Source: Pseudomonas farris (GTDB lineage: Bacteria > Pseudomonadota > Gammaproteobacteria > Pseudomonadales > Pseudomonadaceae). From it: 64,000 nt of DNA. The stretch is taken from contig NZ_JAHSTV010000001.1 of assembly GCF_019145235.1 (NCBI RefSeq), positions 186,001 through 250,000 on the forward strand, given 5' to 3'. Positions 9,540 through 18,220 of the stretch are shown one piece after another; position 1 is the first letter of the stretch, and each line of letters opens with the position of its first letter. The notes below the pieces were generated by a model, which worked only from the letters and a program-made list of their open reading frames with translations, did not search any database and was not told the DNA's origin. A program made the translations under genes and the position numbers.

Positions 9540-10760
9540 TCATCCCCCGAAAAAACGGTTGAAGGCGCGTTTGAGTAAGCCTTTGTTCCCGGCTACCTGT
9601 TGACCGACCAGGTCCTCGGTCATGTCGCGCAGTGCGGCAGTGATCGCTGCCCTCGGCGCATGCAGCCCCAACGGCACGCCAGTGTTCTGACTCTGGCTGA
9701 CCAGGTTGAAGTCGTTGGGTAATTTCGACAGATTGGTGCAGCGCAGCGCCTCGCCGATATCTTTGAGGCTGATCGCTCCCGCCTTGTCAAAGCGGTTGAC
9801 CACTATTTGCAATTGATCCCCGCGCACGCCCAGGTCATCGCGAAGAATCCGCACCAGGGAGCTGGCATCGCGCAGATGGCTGACGCTCTGTTGCACCACC
9901 ACGTACACCCGATCTACCTGTTCCAGCACGGAGCCGGTGAGGTGGTCGATTTGCCGCGGCAGGTCAATCACCACCCAGTCATAGCTGGCGCGAGCCAACT
10001 TCAACAGGGTGTCAAGTTGCTCGGGTTGGGCATCTTGCGGCAGACACAGCTCACCGGCCCGACCACCCAGCACATGCAAAGTGGGGCTGAAGTGACTGCA
10101 AAAACCGCGTAGCGCGACGCTGTCCATGCCGTCGATCTGATGCAACACCTCCAGATGGCTGTGCGTCTGCGCCACATCCAGATAATGCGTGACGCTGCCA
10201 AATTGCAGGTCCATGTCCAGCAACAGGGTGCTGCCACCCCTGGCGCTGAGCTGCTGAGCCAGGTTGCAGGCCACCAGGGTTCCGCCGGAGCCGCCCTTGG
10301 CGCTCATCACGGCAATCAATTTCCCTTCTGCCCCACTGCCGGTCCGAACCTCCATGACCAGCCGATTCAAGGCGGCAACCAATTCCGTCTCGGCGATGGG
10401 CTCGGGCAGCACGTCACGGGCACCGGCCTGCATCGCCATACGCATGCCTTCCTGTTCGCTCAGCAGACCGCAGACCAACATCGGTGGACGCTCATGGGCC
10501 GGGTGCAGCAACAGCGCTGCCAGCTCCTCGCGCCACAGGTGGCTGACGCGCAACAGCAACAGATCGGGCATCCGGTCCAGACCGTAGAGCGGGTCGACAT
10601 GCCCGTTGCTCACCAGGCGAGTGCTCACCTCAAGGCCGGGCATGCGCTGGCAGACACTCTGCAGATCGCGCAAAGAGGTGGCATCACGGCTGCTGATCAG
10701 CAACCGGAGCCCGGCTTTGCCAGTCGAGCTGGAGACTGGCGTTTCCTTGGTATTCAGCAT
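9540..10760 (-). CDS. tadZ: TadZ/CpaE-like pilus localisation ATPase
   Basis: ParA/MinD-superfamily protein that positions the Tad machine in the cell. Residues 1-135 form an atypical receiver-like domain (RLLISSRDATSLRDLQSVC; GLLSEQEGMRMAMQAGARDVLPEPI). The C-terminal P-loop domain has a deviant Walker A, MSAKGGSGGT, with Gly where the second Lys of a typical GKGGxGKT would be. Deviant P-loops are common in TadZ, and ATP binding with weak or no hydrolysis is expected. WVVIDLPRQ is the Walker B-like strand. It overlaps the upstream TadE-like gene by 7 bp. Confidence 0.9.
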   Translation of the reverse strand: MLNTKETPVSSSTGKAGLRLLISSRDATSLRDLQSVCQRMPGLEVSTRLVSNGHVDPLYGLDRMPDLLLLRVSHLWREELAALLLHPAHERPPMLVCGLLSEQEGMRMAMQAGARDVLPEPIAETELVAALNRLVMEVRTGSGAEGKLIAVMSAKGGSGGTLVACNLAQQLSARGGSTLLLDMDLQFGSVTHYLDVAQTHSHLEVLHQIDGMDSVALRGFCSHFSPTLHVLGGRAGELCLPQDAQPEQLDTLLKLARASYDWVVIDLPRQIDHLTGSVLEQVDRVYVVVQQSVSHLRDASSLVRILRDDLGVRGDQLQIVVNRFDKAGAISLKDIGEALRCTNLSKLPNDFNLVSQSQNTGVPLGLHAPRAAITAALRDMTEDLVGQQVAGNKGLLKRAFNRFFGG

Positions 10761-11248
10761 GGTGTGATCTCCCCGGAATCGGAATGACGCCCGAGGCTTT
10801 CGCGTGGCAAGGTTGCCCTGAATGTAGGCAGGGTAATGGGCACGCCGAACCCGGGAATAAACAGGTTGAAAACGAAGTTTTGCAGGCTCAACTGGACGTA
10901 GCGGATGGCACGGAATCCAGTGACCCCACTCGTGTCACCAGGGTTGGCCACCAGAGCGCCGTTTGCATCCAGATAAGTCAGTACCAGGTTGCTGGTGGTC
11001 AGATCAGTGATCAGCTGGCTCGTACCGGCATCCCCCGCGGCATTGAAAATCGCCCGCCGCAGGATCACCGGATCGCTGATATTGCACACTGCCGCCAGGC
11101 GTGCACCGCGACGGGCTGCTTCATCCAATGCATTGATCGTGAAATACAGGCGGCCCATTTCCAACACAGCGAACAACAGCGTGAATACCAGCATGCCAAT
11201 GATGGCGAACTCCACGACATAGGTGCCGCGCATGCGTTTACGATTCAT
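10754..11248 (-). CDS. TadE-family minor pseudopilin
   Basis: Minor pilin-like protein with one N-terminal membrane helix (YVVEFAIIGMLVFTLLFAVLEMGRLYF), preceded by positive residues and carrying the Glu of pseudopilin cleavage sites (YVVEF). Residues after 40 (ALDEAARRGARLAAVC) match the TadE-like domain. The ATG at 11248 forms a TGATG overlap with the upstream pseudopilin gene, which favours it over the GTG at 11251. It is expected to be processed by the A24 peptidase encoded in the same operon. Confidence 0.85.
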   Translation of the reverse strand: MNRKRMRGTYVVEFAIIGMLVFTLLFAVLEMGRLYFTINALDEAARRGARLAAVCNISDPVILRRAIFNAAGDAGTSQLITDLTTSNLVLTYLDANGALVANPGDTSGVTGFRAIRYVQLSLQNFVFNLFIPGFGVPITLPTFRATLPRESLGRHSDSGEITPC

Positions 11249-11727
11249 CACAGTGCCCTCATGACAGTGGTGGCGACCAGCGGAATGCTCAGCGCAATCG
11301 GATTACCGAAGAAACCCGGAATCGCTCCGGTGCAATTACCACTGCCAATCACCGGGCAGAACGTGTAGGTGATGGTGACCCGCACATGGTCGAAGCCCAC
11401 GGCGGCGACCTCCACCATACCGGTCGTCAACCCTGACACCACAGGGCTGCCGGTATTACTGGGCACACCATAGACCGCGACATTTTTCGTCTGGTCCTGC
11501 AGGGCATTACTCAGAGAGACCTCACCGAGCGTCGAATTCCAGGCCTGGCTGGCAACAAAACGGTCCGCATCACGACTGGCCTGCAGCAGGACGTTGTACT
11601 GATAGAGCATGCGGCCGAATTCGCCGAAAGCCAGCAACAGCAGGAGCAACAATGGCAGCACGAGGGTGAATTCCACCAGGGCCAGGCCTTGCTGGCGCTG
11701 CAGCTGTTTAAACGTGTTAAGTCTCAT
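11248..11727 (-). CDS. TadE/TadF-like pseudopilin
   Basis: Second pseudopilin of the operon, about 160 aa. The N-terminus is QQGLALVEFTLVLPLLLLLLLAF, with a cleavable Gly-Leu-Ala-Leu-Val-Glu motif, then EFGRMLYQYNVLLQASRDADRF, typical of TadE-like domains. AGGAGGG 6 bases before the ATG at 11727 fixes the start; a longer frame back to 11853 runs into tadG and lacks a site. It probably primes or caps the Flp pilus with TadG and the other TadE-like protein. Assignment to TadE rather than TadF is not settled. Confidence 0.85.
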   Translation of the reverse strand: MRLNTFKQLQRQQGLALVEFTLVLPLLLLLLLAFGEFGRMLYQYNVLLQASRDADRFVASQAWNSTLGEVSLSNALQDQTKNVAVYGVPSNTGSPVVSGLTTGMVEVAAVGFDHVRVTITYTFCPVIGSGNCTGAIPGFFGNPIALSIPLVATTVMRAL

Positions 11728-11738
11728 GACGTTCCCTC

Positions 11739-13082
11739 CTACGAGTCGGTGCTCGGAGTGCCGCTGCCGTTGAGATAGGTTTTGTAGAGCTGAATGATAT
11801 TCGGGCCGGAATCGTTCACCGGTGTAGGACTGGGCACGTTGTCGCCTTCGCACTCCTTCACAAACTGTCCGAAGATCTGCGCCTCCGTGCCGCCGTTACT
11901 CATAGGCTGGACCACGTAATAGCAGCCGAACCCCAGGACCGGGACCGTGGTTGAACCGCCCTGTTTACCGGTGCAGTCACCCACAACGATTTTCATCATC
12001 CGGCGCTCGAACACCCCGTTGCTTTCACAGCCACTGCCAGAACCTGCCACACAGGCAGCAACGCTCGCCCGCCAGTCGTTGTAGTCAAATATCGCGTTGC
12101 CGCCCGCGGTAAGATCGCCACCACTCGATGTGACGGGTTGCCCTTGGTACTTCGATTGTGGCGGGGTGACTGAGTCGTCATAAGTGATCGCGGGGTTGCT
12201 GGATGTCGTCACCAGGTCCGGCGGATAGGCCGAGGAATTGACCTGCCCCTGATAGATGCCGAAGCGCGTATTCAAGCCTTGAGACGCAGGGCCCACCGTG
12301 TTGCCGGGTTTGGTCTGGACATTTTCCCCCACGTTGCGGCAGACCGAGCCGCCTCCGGCCATATCATTCCTGACCGAACTGCCGCCCGAACCAAAATCGA
12401 GCAACTGAAAGTTGCCTGGCCCAATGGCGGACGAATTGCCGGCAGCCGACTTCAATACTTGCAAATCACCAAATTGGAAGCCCCAGAACATGCCAGCGTC
12501 CGGGTCGTATTGGGTCGCGTCGCCACAGACCATCAACGGGGCAAGATCACACGGGCTGGTAGGGCTGGGTCCAGCGGTGGCGATCGCCGCCACTCTTTTG
12601 TTCCCCAAGCCGCCGGTGCCAAATGTCTGGACGAAGCTCCAGAAAAACCCCGTAAGACTATAGTTCGGTACCGATACCCGAACGTATTTGGCCTCCGCCG
12701 GCCCGGGAAAGGAGAACGGGCCATAGACCCTGTCGGACAGTTCCACTACCGCAAATGCACCTGGGTTACCGGCGACAGCCGTGGACAATTCGTTGTTGCC
12801 GGTGGCATTGGCATTTTGCAGCAGCGTATTGAGCGCGGCAGATCGCGTCGTGCTCGCAAAGTTGGCAGCGCCTGCTACCTGACTCAGGGTTTTGGCACCA
12901 CTCAAGGCGGCGGCGTCCACCGCATTCTGCAGGCGCGTCTTGTTCAGCAACATGTGTCCGCCGTCCAGAGCCAACGCCGCCATCATCGCCATCACCGCCA
13001 ACGCGATCACCATCAATACGCTCACCGAACCTTCCTGGCGCCTTGGCGTCGCAGTGAACGGCTGCTGAATTCGAAGATTCAT
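11739..13082 (-). CDS. tadG: TadG-like pilus assembly protein
   Basis: Large pseudopilin-like protein (about 447 aa) with the Tad N-terminal domain: a basic leader, then EGSVSVLMVIALAVMAMMAALALDGGHMLLNKTRLQNAVDAAALSGA. The remainder is a long extracytoplasmic region, Gly/Ser/Asn-rich and with several Cys residues (residues ~190-430), probably disulfide-bonded. The ATG at 13082 is 7 bases from GAGGG; ATG 13085 or TTG 13088 are alternatives. No obvious MIDAS motif was seen, so a von Willebrand domain is not claimed. Confidence 0.85.
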   Translation of the reverse strand: MNLRIQQPFTATPRRQEGSVSVLMVIALAVMAMMAALALDGGHMLLNKTRLQNAVDAAALSGAKTLSQVAGAANFASTTRSAALNTLLQNANATGNNELSTAVAGNPGAFAVVELSDRVYGPFSFPGPAEAKYVRVSVPNYSLTGFFWSFVQTFGTGGLGNKRVAAIATAGPSPTSPCDLAPLMVCGDATQYDPDAGMFWGFQFGDLQVLKSAAGNSSAIGPGNFQLLDFGSGGSSVRNDMAGGGSVCRNVGENVQTKPGNTVGPASQGLNTRFGIYQGQVNSSAYPPDLVTTSSNPAITYDDSVTPPQSKYQGQPVTSSGGDLTAGGNAIFDYNDWRASVAACVAGSGSGCESNGVFERRMMKIVVGDCTGKQGGSTTVPVLGFGCYYVVQPMSNGGTEAQIFGQFVKECEGDNVPSPTPVNDSGPNIIQLYKTYLNGSGTPSTDS

Positions 13083-13159
13083 CATCAAGCCCTCATTTAC
13101 CGATACTGATCCGGATCGGCTCCGCCAAACCTGGGTGTCCAGGCGCCTGTTGGGTTCTG

Positions 13160-13978
13160 TCAGCGAATGTTGACTACTTTGGTTTCGATCCCGCGGATAA
13201 TGGTGATAGCTCCGCCATTGCTGCGCTGCACCACGCGTTTTGGCGCCGGGGCAGCGGCCATCGCCATGACCGGTGCCGCAGGCGCAGGCGCAGGCGCAGG
13301 CGCAACGGTCGCGATTTTCTTCTGATCGTTCAGCGGATTGCGTAGGGTCAGTTGCAATTTTCCTTCCGTTTGTGCGGTAACCAGGGTTTCAGCCTCTGCA
13401 GTCGTCATTTCCAGCGTCACTGCACGTACCACTACCGGCTGGGTCTTGTCGGTACCTGCGGTCTGGTCCACTGCCAACACCCGCAAGTTCTCGAGGATGG
13501 TCTTGGACACGGCGTTGTTGCCGGTGCCATCAGTGCGTTTGGTTGCCAGTACATCGACCCGGTTACCTGGTAACAGGAACCCACCCACGCCGACCACATC
13601 GTCTACGCGTACCGATATGGCACGTTTGTCTGTCGCAATCAGCGAGGCCAGGGTACTGCCGCCCAAATGCTCACTCAGACGCGCGCCACGCATGATGTCG
13701 CCCTTCAGGATGTCGAACGTTGCGATCTTGCCCACTGCTTTGTCGGTGGAGTCGAAGGCATCGTCCGGGATCGTGTCCATGGGCATGCGCAGGGTCGTGA
13801 CCTGTTGGGCCTCGACCATCTGCCCGAATGGAATCTCGACCGTGGCGACTACCACGCTTCGAAGGTGGTCATCCGGGCTGGCATTGAGCCGGGCGCTCAG
13901 CCAGGAGTCGGCCATCCATGCAGCACCAAGGCCCATGACCAGAGAAATGCCTATCAGGGTAAGAGTACGAGAGCTCAT
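13160..13978 (-). CDS. rcpC: Flp pilus periplasmic protein RcpC/CpaB
   Basis: CpaB/RcpC-type periplasmic protein linked to the secretin, 272 aa. It begins with a membrane anchor (TLTLIGISLVMGLGAAWMADSWL), followed by an SAF-type domain (VVVATVEIPFGQMVEAQQV) and the RcpC core (ISVRVDDVVGVGGFLLPGNRVDVLAT). The C-terminal segment is an Ala-Pro-rich linker encoded partly by a hexanucleotide repeat (13281-13304). GGAGAT precedes the ATG. In related systems this protein stabilises RcpA. Confidence 0.92.
   Translation of the reverse strand: MSSRTLTLIGISLVMGLGAAWMADSWLSARLNASPDDHLRSVVVATVEIPFGQMVEAQQVTTLRMPMDTIPDDAFDSTDKAVGKIATFDILKGDIMRGARLSEHLGGSTLASLIATDKRAISVRVDDVVGVGGFLLPGNRVDVLATKRTDGTGNNAVSKTILENLRVLAVDQTAGTDKTQPVVVRAVTLEMTTAEAETLVTAQTEGKLQLTLRNPLNDQKKIATVAPAPAPAPAAPVMAMAAAPAPKRVVQRSNGGAITIIRGIETKVVNIR
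13281..13304. repeat. GGCGCA hexanucleotide repeat inside rcpC
   Basis: Four perfect tandem copies of GGCGCA encode an Ala-Pro stretch in the linker of RcpC. Gain or loss of units would change linker length without shifting the frame. Confidence 0.8.
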
Positions 13979-13993
13979 GTCAGTATCTCCGTA

Positions 13994-15328
13994 TCAAAGA
14001 AAGTCGAGCTGGACGAAATAGTTGTGCCAGGCCCATTCCAACTCTTGCGGTGACAATGGTCCGGAACCACCCATATAGCGCTGGCGATCGAGCGCCATGT
14101 TCAGGAGATCGCGGGGATGGCACGGCACCAGGGGCATGCCTTCACTTGCATAAAGCCTTTGCAGGACATAACGCAGCAGCAGCGGGTCAAAAGGAATGCC
14201 CAAGCGCTCGCATTCCTGACGCCAGATCTTTTCGTACTCCTCAGGCTTCAGGTAACCGAATTGCAGCTTGTAGCCAATCCGGCGAAGGAAGGCCTCATCG
14301 GCCAGCTCCAGGGGATTGAGGTTGGTGGAAAACACCAGAATCAGATCGAACGGCAGCTCGCAATGCCGACCACCGCCCAGGTTGATGAAGTCGCGCTTCT
14401 CTTCCATGGGGACGATCCAGCGGTTAAACAGTTCGGCGGGGGCCATGCGCTGGCGTCCCATGTCGTCGATGATGAACAGGCCATTGCTGGCCTTGAGCTG
14501 CAAGGCGGCCTGGTACTGACGGGTGGAGGGGTCAAAGCGAACGTCCAACTGCTCCATGCTCAACTCACCACCCGTAATAACGATCGGGCGTTTGCAGCAC
14601 AGCAGTCGACGGTCGATCCCTTCGTTGAGCATCAGATTGTTCTGTTGACTGTTTTCATCGAGCCGCTGATGTACCTGCGGATCGTAGATCTCGATCACCG
14701 ACTCGTTGATGACGATGGCGTGAGGCACCCAGATGGCCTCGGCGAACAGACGAATCAGCCGGCTGCTGACATAAGTCTTGCCGGTACCCGCAGGGCCATA
14801 AATCATGATTGCGCGCCCGGAGTTCAGCGCCACGCCCAACTGATCGAGCATCCCCTCGGTAAGCACTACACCAGCAAGGGCGTTGTGCATATCGTTGGAG
14901 TTGATGCGGCCATGGTGAATGGTCTGGATTTTGATCAGGGAGCGGTAGGAACTCACCGGGAAAGGTGCCGCGCCGATGTAGCCACTGCGCAACAGGGCGT
15001 CGCGGGCGGCACTGCGACCACGTTCGGTCAGGCCATAACGCAGCATCTGCCCGCCCGTCGTTTGCTGCCCCGTCTGGCCAAGCACTTCGACACGACCATC
15101 CTTGCGCAGAAACGCCAGGACTTCTTCAAGTACAGCGCCGGTCAGCGCCAGGCGATCCACCAGCCGCGACATGTCGAGCACGCCGGCGTCATACAAATGC
15201 TTGCACACCAACTCACCCAGAAAACTGTCAGTCAGACCAGTTTCGCGAATACTGCACGGCTGAGGAGCCAGTCGTTGCACCGCGCCCCGATCGCTGGGGT
15301 AGGCATCACTATCGACGATGACGTGCAT
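13994..15328 (-). CDS. AAA+ ATPase with N-terminal winged-helix-like domain, tad-linked
   Basis: A 444-aa ATPase that I cannot match to a canonical tad gene. Residues 25-130 look like winged-helix segments (YDAGVLDMSRLVDRLALTGAVLEEVLAFL, LRYGLTERGRSAARDALL). The AAA+ module follows: Walker A YGPAGTGKT, Walker B GLFIIDDMG, sensor-1-like LILVFSTN and an arginine-finger region DEAFLRRIGYKLQFG, then an LLRYVLQRLY lid. It is soluble, with no membrane segment. It sits between rcpC and tadV with gaps of 15 and 2 bp and an excellent GGAGGT site, so it is co-transcribed with the pilus genes. A regulatory or remodelling role in Flp assembly is inference. Confidence 0.75.
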   Translation of the reverse strand: MHVIVDSDAYPSDRGAVQRLAPQPCSIRETGLTDSFLGELVCKHLYDAGVLDMSRLVDRLALTGAVLEEVLAFLRKDGRVEVLGQTGQQTTGGQMLRYGLTERGRSAARDALLRSGYIGAAPFPVSSYRSLIKIQTIHHGRINSNDMHNALAGVVLTEGMLDQLGVALNSGRAIMIYGPAGTGKTYVSSRLIRLFAEAIWVPHAIVINESVIEIYDPQVHQRLDENSQQNNLMLNEGIDRRLLCCKRPIVITGGELSMEQLDVRFDPSTRQYQAALQLKASNGLFIIDDMGRQRMAPAELFNRWIVPMEEKRDFINLGGGRHCELPFDLILVFSTNLNPLELADEAFLRRIGYKLQFGYLKPEEYEKIWRQECERLGIPFDPLLLRYVLQRLYASEGMPLVPCHPRDLLNMALDRQRYMGGSGPLSPQELEWAWHNYFVQLDFL

Positions 15329-15330
15329 GA

Positions 15331-15873
15331 CTAACCTCCGAATCCGAATCCGAATCCACCGACAACGAGTTGCCAGTAGACGCTGTTCAACGTCCCGAGC
15401 AGGATCGCAACCGTATAAGGAAAGGGCTTACCGGCCACATCCTCCGAACTCGGGGCCATATAGGCCCGCGCCCGAAGCATCAACCGATAACGTCCCAGGG
15501 TTTGCAATAATTGACCGCGCACCAGCACGATCAGGAAACCGCACAGGCCTCCCCATAGCAGGCTGAAGAACACAGCCCACAAGGCGAAATGGGGGGGGAG
15601 AAAACTGCCAACCATGGCCATCAGCTTGACGTCGCCGGCAGCCATGCCCCCCAGGGCATACATGGGTAGAAACAGCGCAAAACCGATCAGGAGGCCCTGC
15701 AGGCCGTCCCCCAGCCCGCTGAGTCCGCCTGAGTAAGTCTGGCCGGCCAATCCCAAGGCCAGACCCACCAGGATCAGCAGGTTGGGAATGCGGTGGCGAC
15801 GCAAGTCGCTCACCACCGCCACGCCCAGCAGTCCTATCAGCACAACGGTAGCAACCAGCTGTTCCATGGACAT
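15331..15873 (-). CDS. tadV: type IV prepilin peptidase TadV/CpaA (A24)
   Basis: Integral-membrane aspartic peptidase that removes the leader of Flp prepilin. It is the short form (about 180 aa) without the N-methyltransferase and zinc domain of PilD. The two catalytic Asp motifs are visible: VVSDLRRHRIPN early and GGMAAGDVKLMAMVG in the middle (GxGD-like). Several hydrophobic helices follow. The ATG at 15873 is preceded by GGGAGA; an extension to 15930 would run into flp. The order flp then tadV is typical. Confidence 0.9.
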   Translation of the reverse strand: MSMEQLVATVVLIGLLGVAVVSDLRRHRIPNLLILVGLALGLAGQTYSGGLSGLGDGLQGLLIGFALFLPMYALGGMAAGDVKLMAMVGSFLPPHFALWAVFFSLLWGGLCGFLIVLVRGQLLQTLGRYRLMLRARAYMAPSSEDVAGKPFPYTVAILLGTLNSVYWQLVVGGFGFGFGG

Positions 15874-15899
15874 GGTGTATCTCCCTACCAGGTTTTTTA

Positions 15900-16091
15900 T
15901 TAGCAAGAACCAGCGATAATGGCATTGCAAAGTTGCCGGATTCTGGTATCCACTACCCCGCCAAGAAGGGTGAACGCTACGACAACAGCTGCCGTAATTA
16001 ACCCGCCGGCCACCGCGTATTCCACAATGGTCAGGCCGTCTTCGTCTTTGGCGAACTTCACTACTGAAGCCTTGATTGTTTGCATGATCAT
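15900..16091 (-). CDS. flp: Flp-family major pilin
   Basis: Major Flp prepilin, 63 aa. A short positive leader ends in DEDG, followed by LTIVEYAVAGGLITAAVVVAF, the Flp hydrophobic core with the conserved Glu-Tyr pair five to six residues after the cleavage Gly. Two Cys in the tail (QLCNAIIAGSC) could form a disulfide. GAGGTG upstream supports the ATG at 16091 over the GTG at 16100. It is the first gene of the leftward operon and is probably transcribed at the highest level. Confidence 0.93.
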   Translation of the reverse strand: MIMQTIKASVVKFAKDEDGLTIVEYAVAGGLITAAVVVAFTLLGGVVDTRIRQLCNAIIAGSC

Positions 16092-16103
16092 TTTGCCCAC
16101 CTC

Positions 16104-16500
16104 ACTCGAATGTTGTTTTTTCGGAGGCAGTGCGTTCTGCTCTGCCTGGATGCAACACTAGTCAGGGGCAAGGCATGTGCGTTAGGAGGATTTTGCACAT
16201 CACTAGGACTTTTTTGCGGGTGGGCCAAATACGGGCCATTGGCCTTTGAAGAGGTATTAAGAGGGGGCAAAACGAGGGGTGGCAGGCAAAGGTGGTTGCC
16301 ATTGATTCACAAGCGACGAGCGGTTGACGCCGTGTGTACCAAACCACGTCAACAAACAGTTGCCCTAGACCGACTTCGGACAACACATAGAGCAAATAGA
16401 ACTAACTTTCGCCTTTCTTATCAGCATTTAGTCTGCAAAGTGATAGCACGTTAGCAATACTACTCACCGAGAACGGCACGAAGAACCGCAGAGTAGAGAC
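16104..16500. promoter_or_regulatory. divergent promoter region of flp and the AraC-type regulator
   Basis: About 400 bp between divergent genes, richer in A/T than its flanks. On the minus strand 77 bases before flp, ACGCAC-ATGCC-TTGC (16168-16182) resembles a sigma-54 -24/-12 element but lacks the conserved GG of the -24 box. No other gene is credible here. The adjacent regulator probably acts on this region (inference). Confidence 0.4.
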
Positions 16501-17367
16501 ATGACGTCCAATTTGACCAAAAGGCCATCGCTACTGTGGTTCGATCAGACCCACGATCATTCCACAAAGGAACTCATCGCGCAGTTCGAGGGTACCTGCG
16601 ACTGCAAATTGGCGAAAAACTCCATGCTGCCCCACGGGGAACAGGCAGACATGATCTGCATCCATTTTGATCGCCCCGACACACCAGGCTTGAGGCTGTT
16701 GCTGGAGATCAAACGCACCACCCCCACCATCCCGATCACCATGTTCACCGTGCAGCACTCGGAAGAACTGGCCGTCTGGGCCATGCGTTCCAGCGTCTGG
16801 GAATACATGGTGCTCCCGCTCTCAGGCACTGAGAGAAAGCGCTATCTGACAGCAGTGGTGCAGCTGTACGAGTTGCGCCGAAATGCCAACGGCCAGGGCC
16901 AGACATCGCTGATCGATCACTCCCCGACCCTGCCGGACAGCATCCGGCTGACCTCGGGGCACCAAAAACACCAGGCACTGAGCAGCGTTATGCTGTACAT
17001 CGATCAGCACTTTCGGGACAGCATCGATCAGAGGGATTTGGCGAAGCGCTGCGGCATGACGACCTTTCGCTTCAGCCGCCTGTTCAAGGAAGCCAATGGC
17101 GTTGGCTTCACCGATTACATCCTGGACAAACGCATGAACTTCGCCAAGCAACTGCTCGACAATAGCCAGATGCCTATTACCAGCATCGGCTATGAGGCTG
17201 GCTTTAAGGACCCGTCCTACTTCGCTCGCGCCTTCAAGCAGTTCGTCAACTGCACGCCCAGCGAATACCGTTTGACATGCCAACTCAGAGCGGTAGCCGC
17301 ACAACCGGCGCTGGAGGATACAACCGCTGAAGTGCTCGAAAGCCTGGTACAGAGCCTTGGAAGTTGA
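16501..17367 (+). CDS. AraC-family regulator with pseudo-receiver domain, tad-linked
   Basis: A 288-aa regulator. The C-terminal 100 residues are a typical AraC/XylS double helix-turn-helix (DLAKRCGMTTFRFSRLFKE, then ITSIGYEAGFKDPSYFARAFKQF). Residues 9-125 follow a CheY-like pattern with an Asp at 57 in the expected place (CIHFDRPDTPG). The switch Lys-Pro pair is Leu-Pro (YMVLPLS) and the acidic pocket is reduced to LLWFD, so normal phosphorylation is doubtful. It is divergent from flp and ends in a bidirectional terminator, so control of the tad operon is the natural inference. Confidence 0.85.
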   Translation: MTSNLTKRPSLLWFDQTHDHSTKELIAQFEGTCDCKLAKNSMLPHGEQADMICIHFDRPDTPGLRLLLEIKRTTPTIPITMFTVQHSEELAVWAMRSSVWEYMVLPLSGTERKRYLTAVVQLYELRRNANGQGQTSLIDHSPTLPDSIRLTSGHQKHQALSSVMLYIDQHFRDSIDQRDLAKRCGMTTFRFSRLFKEANGVGFTDYILDKRMNFAKQLLDNSQMPITSIGYEAGFKDPSYFARAFKQFVNCTPSEYRLTCQLRAVAAQPALEDTTAEVLESLVQSLGS

Positions 17368-17388
17368 GGCAGCTTTTTTCACGCGCAT

Positions 17389-17421
17389 AAAAAAACGCCG
17401 CTCAATGAGCGGCGTTTTTTT
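17389..17421. terminator. bidirectional rho-independent terminator
   Basis: AAAAAACGCCGCTC-AAT-GAGCGGCGTTTTTTT. The A-tract and T-tract on each side let it serve both the AraC-type gene (plus) and the tRNA operon (minus). Confidence 0.9.
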
Positions 17422-17426
17422 GAATT

Positions 17427-17502
<76 letters not shown>

Positions 17503-17505
17503 AAA

Positions 17506-17581
17506 TGGCGTCCCCTAGGGGACTCGAACCCCTGTTACCGCCGTGAAAGGGCGGTGTCCTAGGCCACTAGACGAAGGGGAC
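17506..17581 (-). tRNA. gltT: tRNA-Glu(UUC)
   Basis: 76 nt on the minus strand: GTCCCCTTCGTCTAGTGG start, anticodon loop with TTC, GGTTCGAGTCC T-arm and encoded CCA. It is identical to the copy at 17764-17839 and lies 3 bases upstream of tRNA-Gly. Confidence 0.97.
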
Positions 17582-17685
17582 ACGCTGCCCGGAACACATG
17601 GTGTGTGTTTCGGTGCCCAGATCCGCATCCGAAGATTTGGTTCTGGTTTCACTCAGCCCTGCCCGAAAGCAAAGCCGTTTAAAAC

Positions 17686-17761
<76 letters not shown>

Positions 17762-17763
17762 AT

Positions 17764-17839
17764 TGGCGTCCCCTAGGGGACTCGAACCCCTGTTACCGCC
17801 GTGAAAGGGCGGTGTCCTAGGCCACTAGACGAAGGGGAC
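17764..17839 (-). tRNA. gltT: tRNA-Glu(UUC), second copy
   Basis: Same 76-nt sequence as 17506-17581. It is the promoter-proximal tRNA of the operon, about 55 bp downstream of the predicted start site. Confidence 0.97.
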
Positions 17840-17901
17840 ACACGTACAACATTCACTCCCTACCGCGTTTCGCTGTGTGCTTTACGCTGTAAGTGGCGCG
17901 C

Positions 17902-17930
17902 ATTCTATGGATGGATTGAGGGGTCGTCAA
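17902..17930 (-). promoter_or_regulatory. strong sigma-70 promoter of the tRNA operon
   Basis: On the minus strand, TTGACG and TAGAAT are separated by 17 bases. A GCGCGCC discriminator follows, as in stable-RNA promoters under stringent control, and AT-rich sequence upstream could act as an UP element. Confidence 0.85.
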
Positions 17931-18220
17931 CCCCCAGATATAAATTTATTTAAATCAATGACTTCGCCCTGCTTTCAGCAGCGATTCAGGCTTTTCCGTC
18001 GACTGACCTTTGGCGCCTATATTCTGGCATCCACCAAGGCGCTATAGTCCACGCCGAGATGATGGCAATGTGCACCTCGCACGCTATTTACTTATATCTG
18101 CAGCGTTACGGCCGATATAAGCAGAGCCACAGCCGATTCAACTCGTCGAGCGGCCCTAGGCGCCCAAATGCCAAGCTACTACACTCGACTCGCACGCGAA
18201 CCCTATAAGAGGTCTTACCG
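17931..18220. other. spacer between tRNA promoter and membrane-protein gene
   Basis: About 290 bp. The left 30 bases are an A/T-rich stretch upstream of the tRNA promoter. The rest must contain the promoter of the rightward gene at 18221, but no consensus pair stands out. No gene is seen here. Confidence 0.4.

Noticed and set aside
14117..15334. Open frame of 405 codons on the plus strand
   Set aside because: Antisense to the tad-linked AAA+ ATPase, whose motifs are unmistakable on the other strand.
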